Shown here: positions 8,570-16,300 of the stretch, piece by piece
Layout of the letters: every line of letters begins with the position of its first letter
Position numbering within the stretch: position 1 is the first letter of the stretch
Assembly (NCBI RefSeq): GCF_000591055.1
Contig: NC_020388.1
Location: 2,480,001-2,544,000 of the forward strand
From: Natronomonas moolapensis 8.8.11
GTDB taxonomy: Archaea > Halobacteriota > Halobacteria > Halobacteriales > Haloarculaceae
DNA length: 64,000 bases
Direction of reading: 5' to 3'
Notes under the pieces: generated by a model
Told to the model about the DNA's origin: nothing
The model's database searches: none
Seen by the model: only the letters and a program-made list of their open reading frames with translations
Translations under genes and position numbers: made by a program

Positions 8570-8887
8570 ATGGCTCAAGAGCCCCTCTTCCAGTACACTC
8601 ACGTCGAGGCCGGCCTCGTCGAGAACGTCGTGCTCCGGCCGACCGAGGCCACCGAGACCTACCCCTCGGGCTGGAAGTACACGCTCCATCTGGGTACCCT
8701 TGAGGACCTAACGCTCGTCCGGTACGACAACGCCCACGAGGGGATCAAAGGCCACGAGCATCACACTGCCGCCGGGGACGCCGGCGACGTCGCGTTCCCC
8801 GGGATGGTGGAACGGCTCGTCGAGTTCTGGGCGAGCGCGGACGAGTACTGGGACGTCGCGGGCGGCGATCCGCCGAGACCCTACTGA
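8570..8887 (+). CDS. TumE-like (DUF6516) putative toxin, copy 2
   Basis: This encodes 105 residues and is paralogous to 1361-1705. It shares YPSGW, RYDNAHEG, KGHEHH and FPGMVE, and it lacks the Asp/Glu-rich N-terminus of copy 1. The conserved His/Arg cluster (residues about 48-62) is the likely active or binding surface. It is first in a two-gene operon with the winged-helix partner 39 bases downstream, under the inverted repeat at 8543-8560. It lies directly behind the subtilase but has its own promoter. The family name is inferred from motifs and pairing. Confidence 0.68.
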   Translation: MAQEPLFQYTHVEAGLVENVVLRPTEATETYPSGWKYTLHLGTLEDLTLVRYDNAHEGIKGHEHHTAAGDAGDVAFPGMVERLVEFWASADEYWDVAGGDPPRPY

Positions 8888-8926
8888 TCGGACACTGACC
8901 GACGCAACCGTCGATACGGCTCAAAC

Positions 8927-9349
8927 ATGACCACGCTCCACATCACCGTTGGCGATCGAGACCAGCTCCGGGAGGACGCACTCCAGTTCGTCCGAACCAC
9001 CGAAGCCGACGACCTTGAGACTCGAGACAGCAAGACGATACTCCAGTTTGGAACCTACGACGACCTCGTCGACAGCCTCACCCCGCTCCGCTTGGAACTC
9101 ATCCGGGCGATCGCCGAGCACGCACCCGACAGCATGCGCGCGAGTGCCCGTCTCGTCGATCGTGACGTGTCCGACGTCCACTCGGACCTGAAGACACTGG
9201 AGACACTCGGGGCCATCGAACTCCGGGAAGGCGGTCCCGGCGGCGCGATGCAACCCGTCGTCCCGTTCGACCGGATCGAGATGCACATCGACTACCCGCT
9301 CGTCGACGACGTCGATGTCGGTGGCGATGGGACACCGGCGGACGCATGA
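8927..9349 (+). CDS. TumA-like winged-helix antitoxin, copy 2
   Basis: This encodes 140 residues. The winged helix lies at about residues 48-105 (TPLRLELIRAI, then ASARLVDRDVSDVHSDLKTL and a wing ending in MQPVVPFDRIE). It aligns along its length with copy 1 (DRDV-x-x-VH core). Its role should be to neutralise the preceding TumE-like protein and repress the operon. The two modules are divergent enough (roughly half of the core residues shared by eye) that cross-neutralisation is uncertain. Confidence 0.7.
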   Translation: MTTLHITVGDRDQLREDALQFVRTTEADDLETRDSKTILQFGTYDDLVDSLTPLRLELIRAIAEHAPDSMRASARLVDRDVSDVHSDLKTLETLGAIELREGGPGGAMQPVVPFDRIEMHIDYPLVDDVDVGGDGTPADA

Positions 9350-9353
9350 CGTC

Positions 9354-9400
9354 CGCCGCGGCGTGAACGGAGCGGGATCGAAGATCCAGCAGGCAGTCAG
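9354..9400. mobile_element. Second hairpin relic of the IS200/IS605 type
   Basis: GGCGTGAACGGAGCGGGATC with the following GAAGATCC matches the relic at 4053 (aacggag-n-gggatcgaagatcc). It lies directly behind the second TumE/TumA pair. The rest of the gap up to 9572 holds short inverted repeats (gagagctccgctctc near 9445) but no gene. Confidence 0.35.
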
Positions 9401-9572
9401 GCGTAGTCGTTCGGAAGGCGCTCGCGCCGTTCGTGATGACGAGAGAGCTCCGCTCTCTCCAACCATCTAATACGGCGCGGTTTCCCTGTGTGAGCCTCAG
9501 CCGGTCTATGACTCTCCGAACGCGACGTTCCCGTCACGGTGGACGGCACTCGGGTTTGTGCGCTGTTCTCTA

Positions 9573-10472
9573 TCAGTCCTCAAGGCGCGGGACGTCCCCG
9601 AGGTCGCTTCGGCGCTCCCCGGCGAGATACGCCTCGTAGTACCCCAGCCCTCGAACCCCCGTCAGAAGCGTCGAGAGCGCGCCGAAGGCGAGCCGATCGC
9701 GTAGCGGGAGGTCGCGATCGGGGCGTTTGATGCCGCTGGGGCGGGGCGGAACGCCGGGCGTGCCGTAGCGGTCGGGGTGGTACCGCTGGAGCTGACAGAG
9801 GCCGCGGCCGACCCGGCGGTCCTTCGAGACGAGCTCGCGGAGCCCGTTCCTGGTCGGGTGATACATCGTGACGTCTCCGGCGAAGTGGCGGTCGTAGCCC
9901 GCCTCTGAAACGCGGTTGCCGAACTCCTTGTCGCCGCCGGAGACGAGTCGGTGGTCGAACAGGCCCACGTCGGCGAAGACGTCGCGGCGGACGAACAGAC
10001 AGCAGGTCGGGGCGAACTGCTGGGACTCAAGGTACTGCTCGACCGGGAATCCGGTGTGGCGATCGTAGCGGGCGGCGAGAGAGGGATCGTCAGGGAGCGT
10101 GAGTTCGACGTGACAGCCCATGTAATCGGCGTTGGTGGACTCGAACGCCGCGAGCGCCGAGTCGAGCCAGTCCTCGGGGACGGTCATGTCGGCGTCGACG
10201 AACGCGATGATTTCGCTGTCGGTGTTGCGGATGCCGGTGTTGCGGGCGGCGTAGGAGGATTGGATCTCGGTTTCGTGGACGAGGGTGAGGTGGTCGTGAT
10301 CGTTCTCGTAGGATCGGACGATTTCCGGGGTGTGGTCGGTAGAGTCGTTGTCGACGACGACTATTTCGTGGGGAGATTCGGTCGACTGAGCGACGAGTGA
10401 GTTGAGGGTGGCTCGGATACCGTCGGGGTCGTTGTAGACGGGGACGACGGTCGAGACCGCCGAGTGAACCAT
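9573..10472 (-). CDS. GT2 family glycosyltransferase
   Basis: This encodes 299 residues. The GT-A fold begins with STVVPVYNDP. The nucleotide-sugar binding AFVDADMTVP (Asp-x-Asp) lies at about residue 90, and the acceptor-side SGGDKEFGNR at about residue 182. No clear transmembrane helix is visible, so it probably acts at the cytoplasmic membrane face on a lipid-linked sugar. It belongs to the surface-glycan locus running to 19 kb. ATG 10472 was chosen; a GTG directly upstream is possible. A decayed relative of its central region lies at 11160-11310, beyond a toxin-antitoxin module. The donor and acceptor cannot be told from sequence. Confidence 0.85.
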   Translation of the reverse strand: MVHSAVSTVVPVYNDPDGIRATLNSLVAQSTESPHEIVVVDNDSTDHTPEIVRSYENDHDHLTLVHETEIQSSYAARNTGIRNTDSEIIAFVDADMTVPEDWLDSALAAFESTNADYMGCHVELTLPDDPSLAARYDRHTGFPVEQYLESQQFAPTCCLFVRRDVFADVGLFDHRLVSGGDKEFGNRVSEAGYDRHFAGDVTMYHPTRNGLRELVSKDRRVGRGLCQLQRYHPDRYGTPGVPPRPSGIKRPDRDLPLRDRLAFGALSTLLTGVRGLGYYEAYLAGERRSDLGDVPRLED

Positions 10473-10528
10473 CACTGGGACGACGCAAGTTGGATTGATA
10501 AATCCGTTGATATATTTGATTCGACGGG

Positions 10529-10846
10529 TCAGGTGGCGACGGCGGCGTCTAGCACGTCGTGATACAGTTCGTCGCTGATCCAGAACCCTTCGGCTCGAAG
10601 CCGGTCGAGTTCGCGCCGCAGTTCGACGAACAGGCTCGACTCCTCGACGGGGACGAGTTCGAGGAATCCCCCGTCCCGTAGCGCGCGTAGGTCGTCGAGT
10701 CCGTCGTCACCGGCCGCGAGCTCGTCCCAGACCTGTTCGGGGGCGGTGACGCCGTCGAACTGCTCTCGAAGGAGATCGAGCCGGCCGATCAACGCCACGT
10801 TGAGAAGCGGCGACGTGTCACCGACGACGAGTTCACCGTCGGGCAT
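10529..10846 (-). pseudogene. DUF3368-type PIN toxin with internal deletion
   Basis: The frame is intact (105 residues) but shorter than the usual 150-165 of this family. The N-terminal half (VVGDTSPLLNVALIGRLDLL, then PEQVWDEL) and the C-terminal signature (LRAEGFWISDELYHDVL) are normal. The middle part, which in PIN domains carries the second and third acidic metal ligands and the Ile-Asp-Asp strand, is missing; the sequence jumps from LELVPVEES to ELRRELDRL. It is therefore probably catalytically dead. It overlaps the antitoxin gene by 14 bases. The antitoxin may now exist without a working toxin. Confidence 0.65.
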
Positions 10847-11081
10847 ACTCGAAGTCTTCGTCGAGTTCCGCCGCGGTGTAGTGGCGATCGACCTCGCGTT
10901 CTCCGAGCAGGCGATGGAACTCGCGGCGCGACAGCCCCGAGAGTTCCCGTGCTTTGCCGACCGAGAGGATCCCCTCGCGATACAGCGCCACGGCCAACTC
11001 GCGACGCACCACGTCCTCTCGTTCGTCTTCGGGGACGTTCAGCGCCTCGTAGACGCCCGTCGGAAGGTCGATCGTTCCCAT
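10833..11081 (-). CDS. UPF0175 family antitoxin
   Basis: This encodes 82 residues. The family pattern is clear: an N-terminal strand, a helix with EREDVVRRELAVALYREG, and the GKARELSGLSRREFHRLL helix-turn-helix-like segment. Members pair with DUF3368 PIN proteins, as here (14-base overlap with the downstream toxin gene). ATG 11081 was chosen over a GTG six bases upstream because the reverse-strand TATA element at 11103-11110 lies about 25 bases away. Confidence 0.8.
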   Translation of the reverse strand: MGTIDLPTGVYEALNVPEDEREDVVRRELAVALYREGILSVGKARELSGLSRREFHRLLGEREVDRHYTAAELDEDFEYARR

Positions 11082-11102
11082 AGGCACCGATTCGCGGAGT
11101 CG

Positions 11103-11110
11103 ATATAAAG
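11103..11110 (-). promoter_or_regulatory. TATA box of the UPF0175/DUF3368 operon
   Basis: The reverse strand reads CTTTATATCG, about 25 bases before ATG 11081. It suits a leaderless transcript of the antitoxin-toxin pair. Confidence 0.5.
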
Positions 11111-11159
11111 GCCTTTGCCGGGTCGATGGTCTCGGCTCCTCGCCATCGTCGGTCCAGTC

Positions 11160-11310
11160 GGACGAACAGACAGCGCGTGGGGGCGAGGTGGGGGATTCGA
11201 GATACCGTTCGACGGAAAGCCCGTGTGATGATCGTCGCGAGCCGGATGATGTGGGCTCTCGGGGAGGGTGACCTCGACGTGACAGCCTATGTAGCCGATT
11301 CCGGGTCCCC
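11160..11310 (-). pseudogene. Fragment of a GT2 glycosyltransferase paralogous to 9573-10472
   Basis: The reverse strand reads IGCHVEVTLPESP, then HHTGFPSNGISN and a broken LSVRP. It aligns with MGCHVELTLPDDP, RHTGFPVEQYLES and LFVRRD of the intact GT2 gene. DNA similarity is obvious over about 140 bases (for example gacgaacagacagc at one end and acgtgacagcc at the other). Both ends are missing. Together with the intact gene it brackets the UPF0175/DUF3368 module. Confidence 0.65.
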
Positions 11311-11316
11311 GGTCGG

Positions 11317-12774
11317 TCAGCGAAGGTAGCCGAGATCGGCGAGGCGATCCTCGACGTCCGACTCGACCGTCCCCGCGTCGCCTTTCAGCTCCATCGGTCC
11401 GAGCGTCTCGAAGGCTTCTTCGACCCGCTCCGAGCCGGTTCGATCGACTGTCATCGCCTCTTGAGCGTCGCGGATTCGCATCGTGAGCGCGTCCTCGCCG
11501 CGAGTTGCGGACTTCATCGTGTCGTCGCCCGCGCGTTCGTACGTCGCCCGCCAGGGGCCGTAGTAATCTCTCGCCGCCTCGTCGCTGCCCTCGAAGACGC
11601 CATCATGTTCGGCGAGGAGCCGTTCCGTCGAGGCGACGACGGGGCCGTCGGGGACGAACGAATCGCGCGATGCCGACCCCTCGAGCGCCGCCCGAACCGT
11701 GTCGGGGAACGCCGAGAGGGTCGCGGGCGCGTCGACGGTGACCGGGTCGGTCTGGCCCGGGTACTTGACGACCAACGGGATGTGCGTCAACACCTCGTCG
11801 ATTCCCCAACTGTGATCGACCAGTCGCGTCCGGCCGGTGAGTCGGCTGATCTCGCCGAACCCCTCGCCGTGGTCGCTCGTGATCACGACGAGCGTCTCCT
11901 CGTGGACGTCCGCGCGTTCGAGCCCGCCGAGGAGGCGCTCGAGGTGGGCGTCGGCCTGCCGGATCGCCCCGTCGTAGAGGTGCTCGAACGCCTCGAGTTG
12001 CCACCAGGGCCGCCCCTGGACGAACTCGTTGGCCGGCGGTTTCTCGAACTCGGCGTGGAGCGCACGAAGCGTTTCGCCGCCCCACAGATCGTGTTTCGCG
12101 GCCGGTTCGTAAGGGAAGTGGGCGTCCATCAGGTTGAGACACGCCGCCCAGGGACGGTCGTTTTCGGCGCCTCCGGCGCTTGCGCCGTCGTCGGCCGCCC
12201 ACCCCAAGAACGCCTCGATCAACTGCCCGGAGTCGAGCGTCTCCTCGAGGGAGCCGCGGCGCTTCTCGTAGGCGTGGTGGGCGCAGTTGAACAGCGACTT
12301 GACGGGCCGGTCGTCGCGAAGCGAGCGCCGCAGGTTGCCCGAGAGTCCGTCGTGCGTGGCCGAATCCGTCGGGCCGTGGGCGTCGGGGAAGGGCTTGTTC
12401 GACGACCCCGAGAACGTCTGCGTCCGCGCGTGATCGAAGGGCTCGGTCAGGTTCGAGGCGTGAGCGAGCACGGAGTTGACCGTGAAGATCCCCGTCCGGT
12501 AGCCCACAGCCGAGAGTTCCTCCCAGATCGTCGTGTCGGGTCGGAGCCGGTCCTCGTGGCGCGTCACCCCGTGTTCTTCGACCGCCGCGCCGGTCCAGAC
12601 GCTGGCGTGGCTCGCGACACTGTGGATGCCGGGCGCTCTCGCCTGCCGATAGGTGGTCGCGCCGTCGGCGTACGAGGAGAGAAACGGGGTCGTCTCGCGG
12701 TGGTGCCCGTACAGTCCCACGTTCTTCGCTCGGACGCTGTCGAGGACGACGAGCAGGACGTTCGGGCGACTCAT
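11317..12774 (-). CDS. Sulfatase/alkaline phosphatase superfamily protein
   Basis: This encodes 485 residues with no signal peptide. The N-terminal strand NVLLVVLDSVRAKNVGLYG carries the first metal-ligand Asp. The nucleophile region reads HSVASHASVWTG, where sulfatases have Cys or Ser before Pro-Ser-Arg and phospholipid-sugar transferases have Thr, so a Ser nucleophile is likely. NLMDAHFPY and ITSDHGEGFGE supply further metal ligands. The last residues, RLADLGYLR, resemble the ends of two more family members nearby. Its place among glycosyltransferases suggests it removes or transfers a sulfate or phospho group on a surface glycan. The substrate is unknown. Confidence 0.8.
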   Translation of the reverse strand: MSRPNVLLVVLDSVRAKNVGLYGHHRETTPFLSSYADGATTYRQARAPGIHSVASHASVWTGAAVEEHGVTRHEDRLRPDTTIWEELSAVGYRTGIFTVNSVLAHASNLTEPFDHARTQTFSGSSNKPFPDAHGPTDSATHDGLSGNLRRSLRDDRPVKSLFNCAHHAYEKRRGSLEETLDSGQLIEAFLGWAADDGASAGGAENDRPWAACLNLMDAHFPYEPAAKHDLWGGETLRALHAEFEKPPANEFVQGRPWWQLEAFEHLYDGAIRQADAHLERLLGGLERADVHEETLVVITSDHGEGFGEISRLTGRTRLVDHSWGIDEVLTHIPLVVKYPGQTDPVTVDAPATLSAFPDTVRAALEGSASRDSFVPDGPVVASTERLLAEHDGVFEGSDEAARDYYGPWRATYERAGDDTMKSATRGEDALTMRIRDAQEAMTVDRTGSERVEEAFETLGPMELKGDAGTVESDVEDRLADLGYLR

Positions 12775-12855
12775 CCGCCCGGATCGACGGTTCGGATCGG
12801 TTTATCCGTTCGGGTTTCGCGTCCGCGTGTCGACGGCTCCGTTCGCTCCCGGTAG

Positions 12856-12864
12856 CGTTATACC
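12856..12864 (+). promoter_or_regulatory. TATA-like element of the GT61 gene
   Basis: CGTTATACC lies about 30 bases before ATG 12890 and supports that start. It lies in the short divergent gap between the sulfatase and GT61 genes. Confidence 0.4.
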
Positions 12865-12889
12865 CTCTACTCAAAAACGTCCGGACAGC

Positions 12890-14122
12890 ATGGAGTTGGG
12901 TAACCTTCCCGGGCGGGCGCTCCGCAAGTATCGGACGGACGGGGGGCGCGAGCTGCTCCGGGAAGCGAGGACCCTCCTGTTGGAGGACGTCCTGTTGTAT
13001 CGGCTCGGCTACCGTCGGTATCTCGAGGGGCGGATCGACGCCATCAGTCGATCGGAGCTCCGAGCGGAGGGGGACTGCGTCGTCTCAGAGCCCCACGAGG
13101 GGTCGATGCGGATCAAGGCGGCCGGCGGGTTTCGCGGGCGGCCGACGCCCGAGCGTTACGATCCCGGTGGCCGATTCGTCTGTGAGGTGCCCGATGCGAC
13201 GCTGTTGGGACCGACCGGCCCCGGCGTGACCACCGAGGGGCGCGTCGTCGTCGACACCGTCGCCACCCCGCCGCTGGGCCCGCGACGGACCGGCGTCACG
13301 CTCGCGAAGTCGATGCGTGCGAACGGACTCGGACGGACGCTCGGGGTGCTCTCGGGGGGCGGGACGACGCCGGACCGACGCTTCGAGCTCGCGACACTTG
13401 CGGTCCCGCCGTGGCTCAACTATTACCACTGGACGATGGAGTGTCTCCCCCGGATCCGGCTGCTCGAACGCTACGGGGCCGAAACGGGACGCTATCCCAC
13501 GCTGTTGGTCCCGCCGGACCCGCCGGGGTGGGTCGCCGAATCGCTCTCGATGGTCGACTACGGCGGCGACGTCGCCCGCTTCGGGGACGGGGTCGCCGCC
13601 GTCGAGACGCTCGTCGTGCCCACGTTTCCGGATCCGACGCCGGCCGAGTGCGAGTGGCTCAGAGACCGAATGCGGCCGTCGAAGCCGGCCAGGGTGGGGC
13701 AAAAAGCGGGTAGTGCGCGTGCGAACGCGATCGACACCGACGGCGGCGAACGCGTCTACGTCGCCCGCGGGGACGCGACCGTCAGACGCGTCGCGAACCG
13801 GGACGAACTTCAGGGCGTGTTGGATCGGTACGACATTGACACGTACCTCCCCGGCGAGTTGAGCGTCCGCGAGCAGGTCGCGCTGTTCTCGCGGGCCGAC
13901 CTCGTCGTCGGTCCCCACGGGGCGGGGCTGACGAACATCGTCTTCGGCGAGGATCTCGCCGTGATCGAGCTGTTCGGCGGCAAACAGATCGCGACGTTCG
14001 ACCGACTCGCGGCGGCGCTCGGCCACACGTACGCCTACCTCGAGGGCGAGGGGGTCGGCGTCGACATCCGGGTCGACACCGACGCACTCGACCGGACGAT
14101 CGCACGAATCCTCGAGGAGTGA
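12890..14122 (+). CDS. GT61/DUF563 family glycosyltransferase
   Basis: This encodes 410 residues. Family hallmarks are the central NYYHWTMECLPR, the strand ERVYVARGDATVRRVANRDE and the C-terminal VVGPHGAGLTNIVFG-x-D followed by VIELFGGKQ. This is the GT-B-like arrangement of GT61 enzymes (xylosyl and N-acetylglucosaminyl transferases in eukaryotes). It sits within the surface-glycan locus, divergent from the upstream sulfatase-like gene. ATG 12890 follows the TATA-like element. An in-frame upstream extension runs inside the opposite gene and was rejected. The sugar donor is unknown. Confidence 0.85.
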   Translation: MELGNLPGRALRKYRTDGGRELLREARTLLLEDVLLYRLGYRRYLEGRIDAISRSELRAEGDCVVSEPHEGSMRIKAAGGFRGRPTPERYDPGGRFVCEVPDATLLGPTGPGVTTEGRVVVDTVATPPLGPRRTGVTLAKSMRANGLGRTLGVLSGGGTTPDRRFELATLAVPPWLNYYHWTMECLPRIRLLERYGAETGRYPTLLVPPDPPGWVAESLSMVDYGGDVARFGDGVAAVETLVVPTFPDPTPAECEWLRDRMRPSKPARVGQKAGSARANAIDTDGGERVYVARGDATVRRVANRDELQGVLDRYDIDTYLPGELSVREQVALFSRADLVVGPHGAGLTNIVFGEDLAVIELFGGKQIATFDRLAAALGHTYAYLEGEGVGVDIRVDTDALDRTIARILEE

Positions 14123-14140
14123 TCCGCCGAGCCAGGGGGG

Positions 14141-15133
14141 CTACAGGTATCCGAGCTGTTCGAGGCGGTCCCTCGCGGGGACGGTCCCCGTTTCGGTCGG
14201 ATCGGGGGCCGCCGGGTCGTGCTCGCCGGTGTCGGTCGCCGTCGTCTCCACCCACGGCACCCGACGCATACAGGACAGCGGGCAGCCGATGACGTGTCGG
14301 TAGAAGCCGTACTCGCCGAAGGCCTCCCCGTGGTCGGCGGTGATGGCGACCGTCTCGGCGTCGACGTTTTCGAGCAGTAGCTCGACCTCGTCGAGGACGA
14401 ACCGGAGGTTGTCCAGATACGCATCCCACACCCGCTGTCGGGAGACGTCGCCGGCCCGAAGCGGGTCGAACGGCTCGAACAGCGCCGGTTCGGCCAGCGG
14501 GTACGGGTCGTGGGGGTACATGTAGTGGACGATCAGCCGGTCGGCGTCCCGCTCCCGGGCGGCGGCGATCGTCCGGTCGGTCGCGTAGCGTGGCGAGCGC
14601 CGCGTCCGATCGCCGCTGCCGACGGTCCACTCGGGGTCGCCCTCGAGGTCCGCCCGCCACAACTCCTCTATGTAGCCGAACGCCTCGGGCGGGACGACGT
14701 CGTAGTCGGTCGGTCCGAACGGCATCGCGGCGTGGCCCGTATCGCCGCGCTGGGTTAGGACCCGCTGCGTGTAGCTGTTGCCCGTGACGTACGCCGTCCG
14801 GGCAATCGCGTCCGCGTGCCCCCGACCGAACGTGTGGTTCAGCCACTCGAAGGAAGTACTGCCGACGGAGGGCATCGGCTCGACGTCGCCGAGGAAGTCG
14901 TACTCGTCGGCGACCTCGCGGAGCGCGTCGACCCGGCAGGCGTCGAGGACGACGAGCAGGTCCCACTCGCGGTCGAAGACGTTCGTCCCCCAGCGGTAGT
15001 GTTTGGTCGCGCTCAACAGCGCGCCGACGTAGACGTAGTACAGCGGCCGCGCGAGCCGGCTCGGGAGCGAGCGGTTCTCCGCCTGGAGGTGCTCGCGGCT
15101 TTCTTCGAGCCACTGCGAGAAGCTGACGGTCAT
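14141..15133 (-). CDS. Sulfatase/alkaline phosphatase superfamily protein, short form A
   Basis: This encodes 330 residues. After an N-terminal helix (SQWLEESREHLQAENRSLPS) comes WDLLVVLDACRVDAL with the first metal Asp. VGSTSFEWLNHTF is the probable nucleophile loop (Ser-Thr-Ser). VHYMYPHDPYPL and ITADHGEAFGEYGFYRH supply the other metal ligands. The C-terminus RDRLEQLGYL matches the neighbours. It is 55 bases downstream of the related gene 15188-16174 on the same strand, so they are probably co-transcribed. It probably modifies the glycan made by the surrounding transferases. Confidence 0.8.
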   Translation of the reverse strand: MTVSFSQWLEESREHLQAENRSLPSRLARPLYYVYVGALLSATKHYRWGTNVFDREWDLLVVLDACRVDALREVADEYDFLGDVEPMPSVGSTSFEWLNHTFGRGHADAIARTAYVTGNSYTQRVLTQRGDTGHAAMPFGPTDYDVVPPEAFGYIEELWRADLEGDPEWTVGSGDRTRRSPRYATDRTIAAARERDADRLIVHYMYPHDPYPLAEPALFEPFDPLRAGDVSRQRVWDAYLDNLRFVLDEVELLLENVDAETVAITADHGEAFGEYGFYRHVIGCPLSCMRRVPWVETTATDTGEHDPAAPDPTETGTVPARDRLEQLGYL

Positions 15134-15187
15134 CGGATACGTGCTTCAGGGATCGCTCGGGGTACGGGTCTTTCGGTCGCCCGCGGC

Positions 15188-16174
15188 TCACCGGTATCCG
15201 AGCGCCTCGAGTCGGTCCGTGACGTCCGTCTCGGAGGGCGATCGCTGCTCGATCGGCGGGTCGGCGCGGATCGCCGGCCGGTCGGTCGACTCGACGACGA
15301 ACCACGGCACCCGGACCAACTCGGGGAGGTAGACGCCGTAGGGGTGGCCGTACTTGCGGCGGGAGGGGATCGGCCGGAAGCGCTCGCCGACGAGGTTGCC
15401 ATGATCCGCCGACAGCACCGTCCGCCCGGGGAGGTCGGCGAGGAGGGTCTCGGCGTGGTCGAGGGCGACGTCGAGGTTCTCGCGGTAGGCCCGCCAGACC
15501 AACTCAATATCGAGGTCGTCGCCGTTTCGCAGGCGTTGCCAGACGGAGTCGCCGTCGACGGCCCCGCCGTCGGAGCCGGGGTCGGCGGCGGACGCGTCGG
15601 CCCACCACCCCCGGGCGTCGATCCGCCGCCCGACCTCGCCGATGAAGGGGTAGTGCGGCTGCATGAAGTGGACGATCAGGCGCTTGTTCGGGAACCGATC
15701 GCGGGCGTCCAGCGCCGCCTCGACGACGGTTTCGGGGTGGACGGTCTGGCGGTCGTCGTCCCACGCCGAGAGCAGGTCGACGACGGCGTGGAACGTGCCG
15801 TCGTCGAGGCCGAGTCTCGGCAGATAGGGGTTCGTGTTGACGTACACCGTGTCGTGGAACGTCCCGTTCGCGAAGTTGCACTCGAGGAACTCCTCGCTCG
15901 TCGACCCGAGCGAGATCCGCGACTCCAACCGACAGTCGGCGTCGAGTCGCCCGGCGAACGCCTCGGCGCGGTCGGCGAACATGTCGTACCGGCAGGCGTC
16001 GAGGACGACGAGCGTGTCCCACTTCTCGTCCATCACGCGCGTTCCGGACCCGTATCGCGACCGGAAGGCGAGGTTGTTGAGTTCGATGGGGGCGTAGCCG
16101 AGCGCGGCTCTGACCGTTTCCACCAGCCCCCGCGTCTCGTAGACGTGTTTCGCCCGCCGGAGGTGGTGTCGCAT
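15188..16174 (-). CDS. Sulfatase/alkaline phosphatase superfamily protein, short form B
   Basis: This encodes 328 residues from ATG 16174 (MRHHLRRAKHVYETRG). WDTLVVLDACRYDMF gives the first metal Asp. The nucleophile loop ISLGSTSEEFLECNF parallels that of short form A. IVHFMQPHYPFIG and LSADHGNLVGERF follow. The end TDRLEALGYR repeats the family tail. An open frame extends to 16201, but no better start is seen. It is divergent from the flippase gene with a short shared promoter region. Tandem paralogy with 14141-15133 suggests duplication and specialisation within the glycan locus. Confidence 0.8.
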   Translation of the reverse strand: MRHHLRRAKHVYETRGLVETVRAALGYAPIELNNLAFRSRYGSGTRVMDEKWDTLVVLDACRYDMFADRAEAFAGRLDADCRLESRISLGSTSEEFLECNFANGTFHDTVYVNTNPYLPRLGLDDGTFHAVVDLLSAWDDDRQTVHPETVVEAALDARDRFPNKRLIVHFMQPHYPFIGEVGRRIDARGWWADASAADPGSDGGAVDGDSVWQRLRNGDDLDIELVWRAYRENLDVALDHAETLLADLPGRTVLSADHGNLVGERFRPIPSRRKYGHPYGVYLPELVRVPWFVVESTDRPAIRADPPIEQRSPSETDVTDRLEALGYR

Positions 16175-16300
16175 GCGTGAGGGTTGCCCGGACGAACACA
16201 ATAGCGCTGCGGTCGGTCGCCGGGGGCGACGACGGGGGCGACGCCCACAACGGCTGTCGATCGCGGGACCGAAGCGTTATTGGGCGCCGCTCGCGGATTC

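Noticed and set aside
5418-8711. Very long open frame (over 1,000 codons) overlapping the subtilase in another frame
   Set aside because: The product is almost only Arg, Gly, Pro and Ala, as expected for an off-frame reading of GC-rich coding DNA. The subtilase frame has catalytic motifs and acidic composition.
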